NCBI GenBank assembly: GCA_017615615.1
Contig: JAFZZW010000035.1
Coordinates: forward strand, 1 to 51,280
DNA from: Bacteroidales bacterium
GTDB taxonomy: Bacteria > Bacteroidota > Bacteroidia > Bacteroidales > UBA932
Direction of reading: 5' to 3'
Length of the DNA: 51,280 bases
Shown: positions 49,265 through 51,280 of the stretch, one piece after another
How the letters are laid out: each line of letters opens with the position of its first letter
Position numbering within the stretch: position 1 is the first letter of the stretch
Position numbers and translations under genes: made by a program
Notes under the pieces: generated by a model
Seen by the model: the letters and a program-made list of their open reading frames with translations, nothing else
Told to the model about the DNA's origin: nothing
Database searches by the model: none

Positions 49265-51046
49265 ATGGCAAGAGAAATAAAATTTTCACTCGTTTACAGG
49301 GATATGTGGCAGTCGTCGGGCAAATATCAGCCCAGGGCGGACCAGCTGGTCCGCGTCGCGCCCGCCATCATCGACATGGGATGCTTCGACCGCGTAGAGA
49401 CCAACGGCGGCGCCTTCGAGCAGGTAAACCTCCTGTACGGCGAGAACCCCAACAAGTCCGTCCGCGTCTGGACCGCCCCCTTCCACAAGGCCGGCATCCA
49501 GACCCACATGCTCGAAAGGGGACTCAACGCCCTCCGCATGTACCCCGTCCCCGCAGACGTCCGTGAGCTCATGTTCAAGGTCAAGAAGGCCCAGGGCACC
49601 GACATCGCCCGCTCCTTCTGCGGCCTCAACGACCACCGCAACCTGCGTCTCAGCGTCGAATACGCCAAGAAGGCGGGCATGGTCTCCCAGGCAGCCCTTT
49701 CAATAACCCATTCACCCGTCCATACGGTAGAGTACTACATGGATGTCGTAAAGCACCTGGTTGAATACGGCACCGACGAAATCTGCCTCAAGGACATGGC
49801 CGGTGTGGGCAGGCCCAGCGTACTCGGCCGTCTGGTCAAGGAAATCAAGACCAAGTATCCCAATATCATCGTACAGTATCACGGCCATAGCGGCCCCGGA
49901 TTCTCGACCGCCTCCATGCTTGAGGTCGCAAGGGCCGGCGCAGATTATCTGGACGTGGCCGTGGAGCCTCTGTCGTGGGGTAAAGTGCATCCCGACGTCA
50001 TCACAATCCAGCAGATGCTGAAGGCGGACGGATTCCTGGTCAAAGATATCAACATGGACGCATACATGCAGGTGCGCTCCCTGACTCAGGAGTTTATAGA
50101 TGACTTCCTGGGCTACTGGATCAACCCGAGCAACGCCAAAATGACCTCACTGCTCGTAGGCTGCGGCCTCCCTGGCGGAATGATGGGCTCTATGATGGCT
50201 GACCTCAAAGGCTTCCAGGCCGCCATCAACGCTGCCGAAAAGGCCGCGGGCAAGCCAGAGAGCGATATCGACACCCTGATGGTCAAGCTGTTCAGCGAAG
50301 TGGAATACGTATGGCCGAGGCTCGGCTACCCGCCGCTCGTCACCCCCTTCAGCCAGTATGTCAAGAATACCGCCCTCATGAACCTCTTCGCCATGGCGCA
50401 GGGCAAACCCCGCTTCAGCTCCATCGACAAGGATACCTGGGGCATGATACTGGGCAAAATGGGCAGGCTGCCCGGCCCTCTTGCCCCCGAAATCATTGAG
50501 CTCGCGAAATCCAAAGGCTTCGAGTTCTATACCGGCAACCCCCAGGACGAGTATCCGGACGAACTGCCCAAGTTCCGCAAAATGATGGAGGAAGAAGGCT
50601 GGGACTGCGGTCCTGACGACGAAGAGCTCTTTGAGCTTGCGATGCATGAGCGGCAGTACCGCGACTATCGCAGCGGCATAGCACGCGAGCGTTTCGAACA
50701 CGACCTCGAGGAACTCAAGGCCAAGGCCGGCGCTCCCATCGTGGTCAAGCGCCCGGTGGTTGACGAGCCCCGATTCGACGTGCAGCAATATGCCGAAAAA
50801 TACCCTTCCGCTGTGCCTGTATGCGCCCCCGCCAAGGGCCAGCTGCTATGGGAAGTGGATGTCAGGGACGACTCCAGGGCCCCCGTCCCGGGTACGGCTG
50901 TAACTGCAGGTGAAGCTTGCGGCTACGTGCAGACGCGTTACGGCCTTGAAGAAATAGTTCCCGCCCGCAGCGGCCGTATCGTCGCTGTCACGGGCGTCCA
51001 GGGCAGGGAAGTGGTCAAAGGTGAGATAGTCGCTTTCGTCGAATAA
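49265..51046 (+). CDS. Pyruvate/oxaloacetate carboxyltransferase subunit with lysine-less carrier domain
   Basis: 593 aa. Residues ~5-270 are the HMGL-like TIM barrel of pyruvate carboxylase subunit B/oxaloacetate decarboxylase alpha (YRDMWQSSGKY for the RDxxQS motif, CLKDMAG, metal ligands in YHGHSGPGFSTASM). A conserved carboxylase domain follows (~290-470: GYWINPSNAKMTSLLVGCGLPGGMMGS, VKNTALMNLF, LGKMGRLPGPLAPEI). The last ~75 residues form a biotinyl/lipoyl-like fold, but where EAMKM is expected the sequence reads QTRYGLEEI, so the biotinylated Lys is missing. The enzyme would need a separate biotin carrier, or be altered in function. It ends 3 nt before the racemase gene. Confidence 0.85.
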   Translation: MAREIKFSLVYRDMWQSSGKYQPRADQLVRVAPAIIDMGCFDRVETNGGAFEQVNLLYGENPNKSVRVWTAPFHKAGIQTHMLERGLNALRMYPVPADVRELMFKVKKAQGTDIARSFCGLNDHRNLRLSVEYAKKAGMVSQAALSITHSPVHTVEYYMDVVKHLVEYGTDEICLKDMAGVGRPSVLGRLVKEIKTKYPNIIVQYHGHSGPGFSTASMLEVARAGADYLDVAVEPLSWGKVHPDVITIQQMLKADGFLVKDINMDAYMQVRSLTQEFIDDFLGYWINPSNAKMTSLLVGCGLPGGMMGSMMADLKGFQAAINAAEKAAGKPESDIDTLMVKLFSEVEYVWPRLGYPPLVTPFSQYVKNTALMNLFAMAQGKPRFSSIDKDTWGMILGKMGRLPGPLAPEIIELAKSKGFEFYTGNPQDEYPDELPKFRKMMEEEGWDCGPDDEELFELAMHERQYRDYRSGIARERFEHDLEELKAKAGAPIVVKRPVVDEPRFDVQQYAEKYPSAVPVCAPAKGQLLWEVDVRDDSRAPVPGTAVTAGEACGYVQTRYGLEEIVPARSGRIVAVTGVQGREVVKGEIVAFVE

Positions 51047-51049
51047 AGG

Positions 51050-51280
51050 ATGAACGGAGCCAACGACTTCTCCCGGCTGGAGCTCAGCCTGCCGGCGGCC
51101 CGGAAGAACTACAGATACTTCCGGAGCCTGCTGCGTCCGGCTACCAAGCTACTGGTGCTGGTCAAAGCCAACGCCTATGGCCACGGAGCTGTCGAATTCG
51201 CTTCGATGATGCAGGCGGAAGGCGCTGATTACCTGGCCGTTGCCCTCCCGATCGAGGGCGTCGAGCTGCGCCGGGCCGGT
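51050..51280 (+). CDS. alr: Alanine racemase, partial (N terminus)
   Basis: 77 codons to the window edge. The start is ATG at 51050, with an AAGGA just before it overlapping the previous stop region. LLVLVKANAYGHGAVEFA is the PLP-lysine signature of alanine racemases (Lys39), and DYLAVALPIEGVELRRAG continues the barrel. It makes D-alanine for peptidoglycan. The remainder lies outside the window. Confidence 0.9.
   Translation, partial: MNGANDFSRLELSLPAARKNYRYFRSLLRPATKLLVLVKANAYGHGAVEFASMMQAEGADYLAVALPIEGVELRRAG

Overview
The window comes from a Bacteroidales genome with fairly GC-rich core genes. The evidence is a SusC/SusD pair, many lipoproteins with short Cys-ending signal peptides, fimbrillin-like and BIG2 domains, repeated TAnnTTTG -7 promoter boxes just before start codons, and few Shine-Dalgarno sites. 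Genus is not resolved. No rRNA genes or CRISPR arrays were seen; there is one tRNA (Ala, GGC anticodon).

0-28 kb is a polysaccharide-utilisation region aimed at N-acetylgalactosamine (GalNAc)-containing glycans. A long minus-strand operon runs from a SIS-domain sugar-phosphate enzyme (agaS) through a GatZ/KbaZ protein, SusC, SusD, a BIG2/glycan-binding lipoprotein, a DUF4874/DUF4832 lipoprotein, a BIG2/beta-propeller lipoprotein and a CE7-type esterase. It ends at a perfect palindromic terminator. Divergent from it are a DeoR-type regulator and a plus-strand operon of PfkB kinase, GH36-like and GH109-like enzymes. A second minus operon (8.0-0.2 kb) carries a redoxin-like lipoprotein, alkaline phosphatase, two fimbrillin-like lipoproteins each preceded by a previously easy-to-miss short peptide gene (46 and 49 aa), a DMT transporter and an N-acetylhexosamine-kinase-like protein. 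Surface cleavage, import, phosphorylation and the tagatose-phosphate route therefore fit one GalNAc pathway, although no GalNAc-6-P deacetylase is present here.

28-33 kb holds an esterase, a threonine-aldolase-like enzyme, a flavoprotein gene broken by one amber codon and a histidine phosphatase.

33-48 kb is an accessory region ending at tRNA-Ala with an integrase remnant. Its AT-rich left part (33.6-40.0 kb) has a two-gene unit encoding a membrane protein and an SH3b-transmembrane-ADP-ribosyltransferase-like protein, a two-TM protein, an IS3-type transposase relic, a two-TM/Nudix protein and a sugar epimerase. Its right part (40.1-46.4 kb) contains an ECF-type sigma factor fused to a C39-like papain-fold domain, two paralogous four-cysteine proteins, a MoxR AAA+ ATPase, a VWA protein and two unknowns. 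Five transcription units of this region, including a 185-aa gene 7 kb away, share the same 26-27 bp promoter-like element (TGATAGAT-type box and a CGTC box at fixed spacing). This looks like a sigma-factor-controlled regulon and is the strongest candidate for an undescribed system in the window. The 185-aa gene also has an elaborate structured leader RNA.

48.4-51.3 kb returns to core genes: tRNA-Ala, radC, a pyruvate/oxaloacetate carboxyltransferase subunit whose carrier domain lacks the biotinylated lysine, and the start of alanine racemase.
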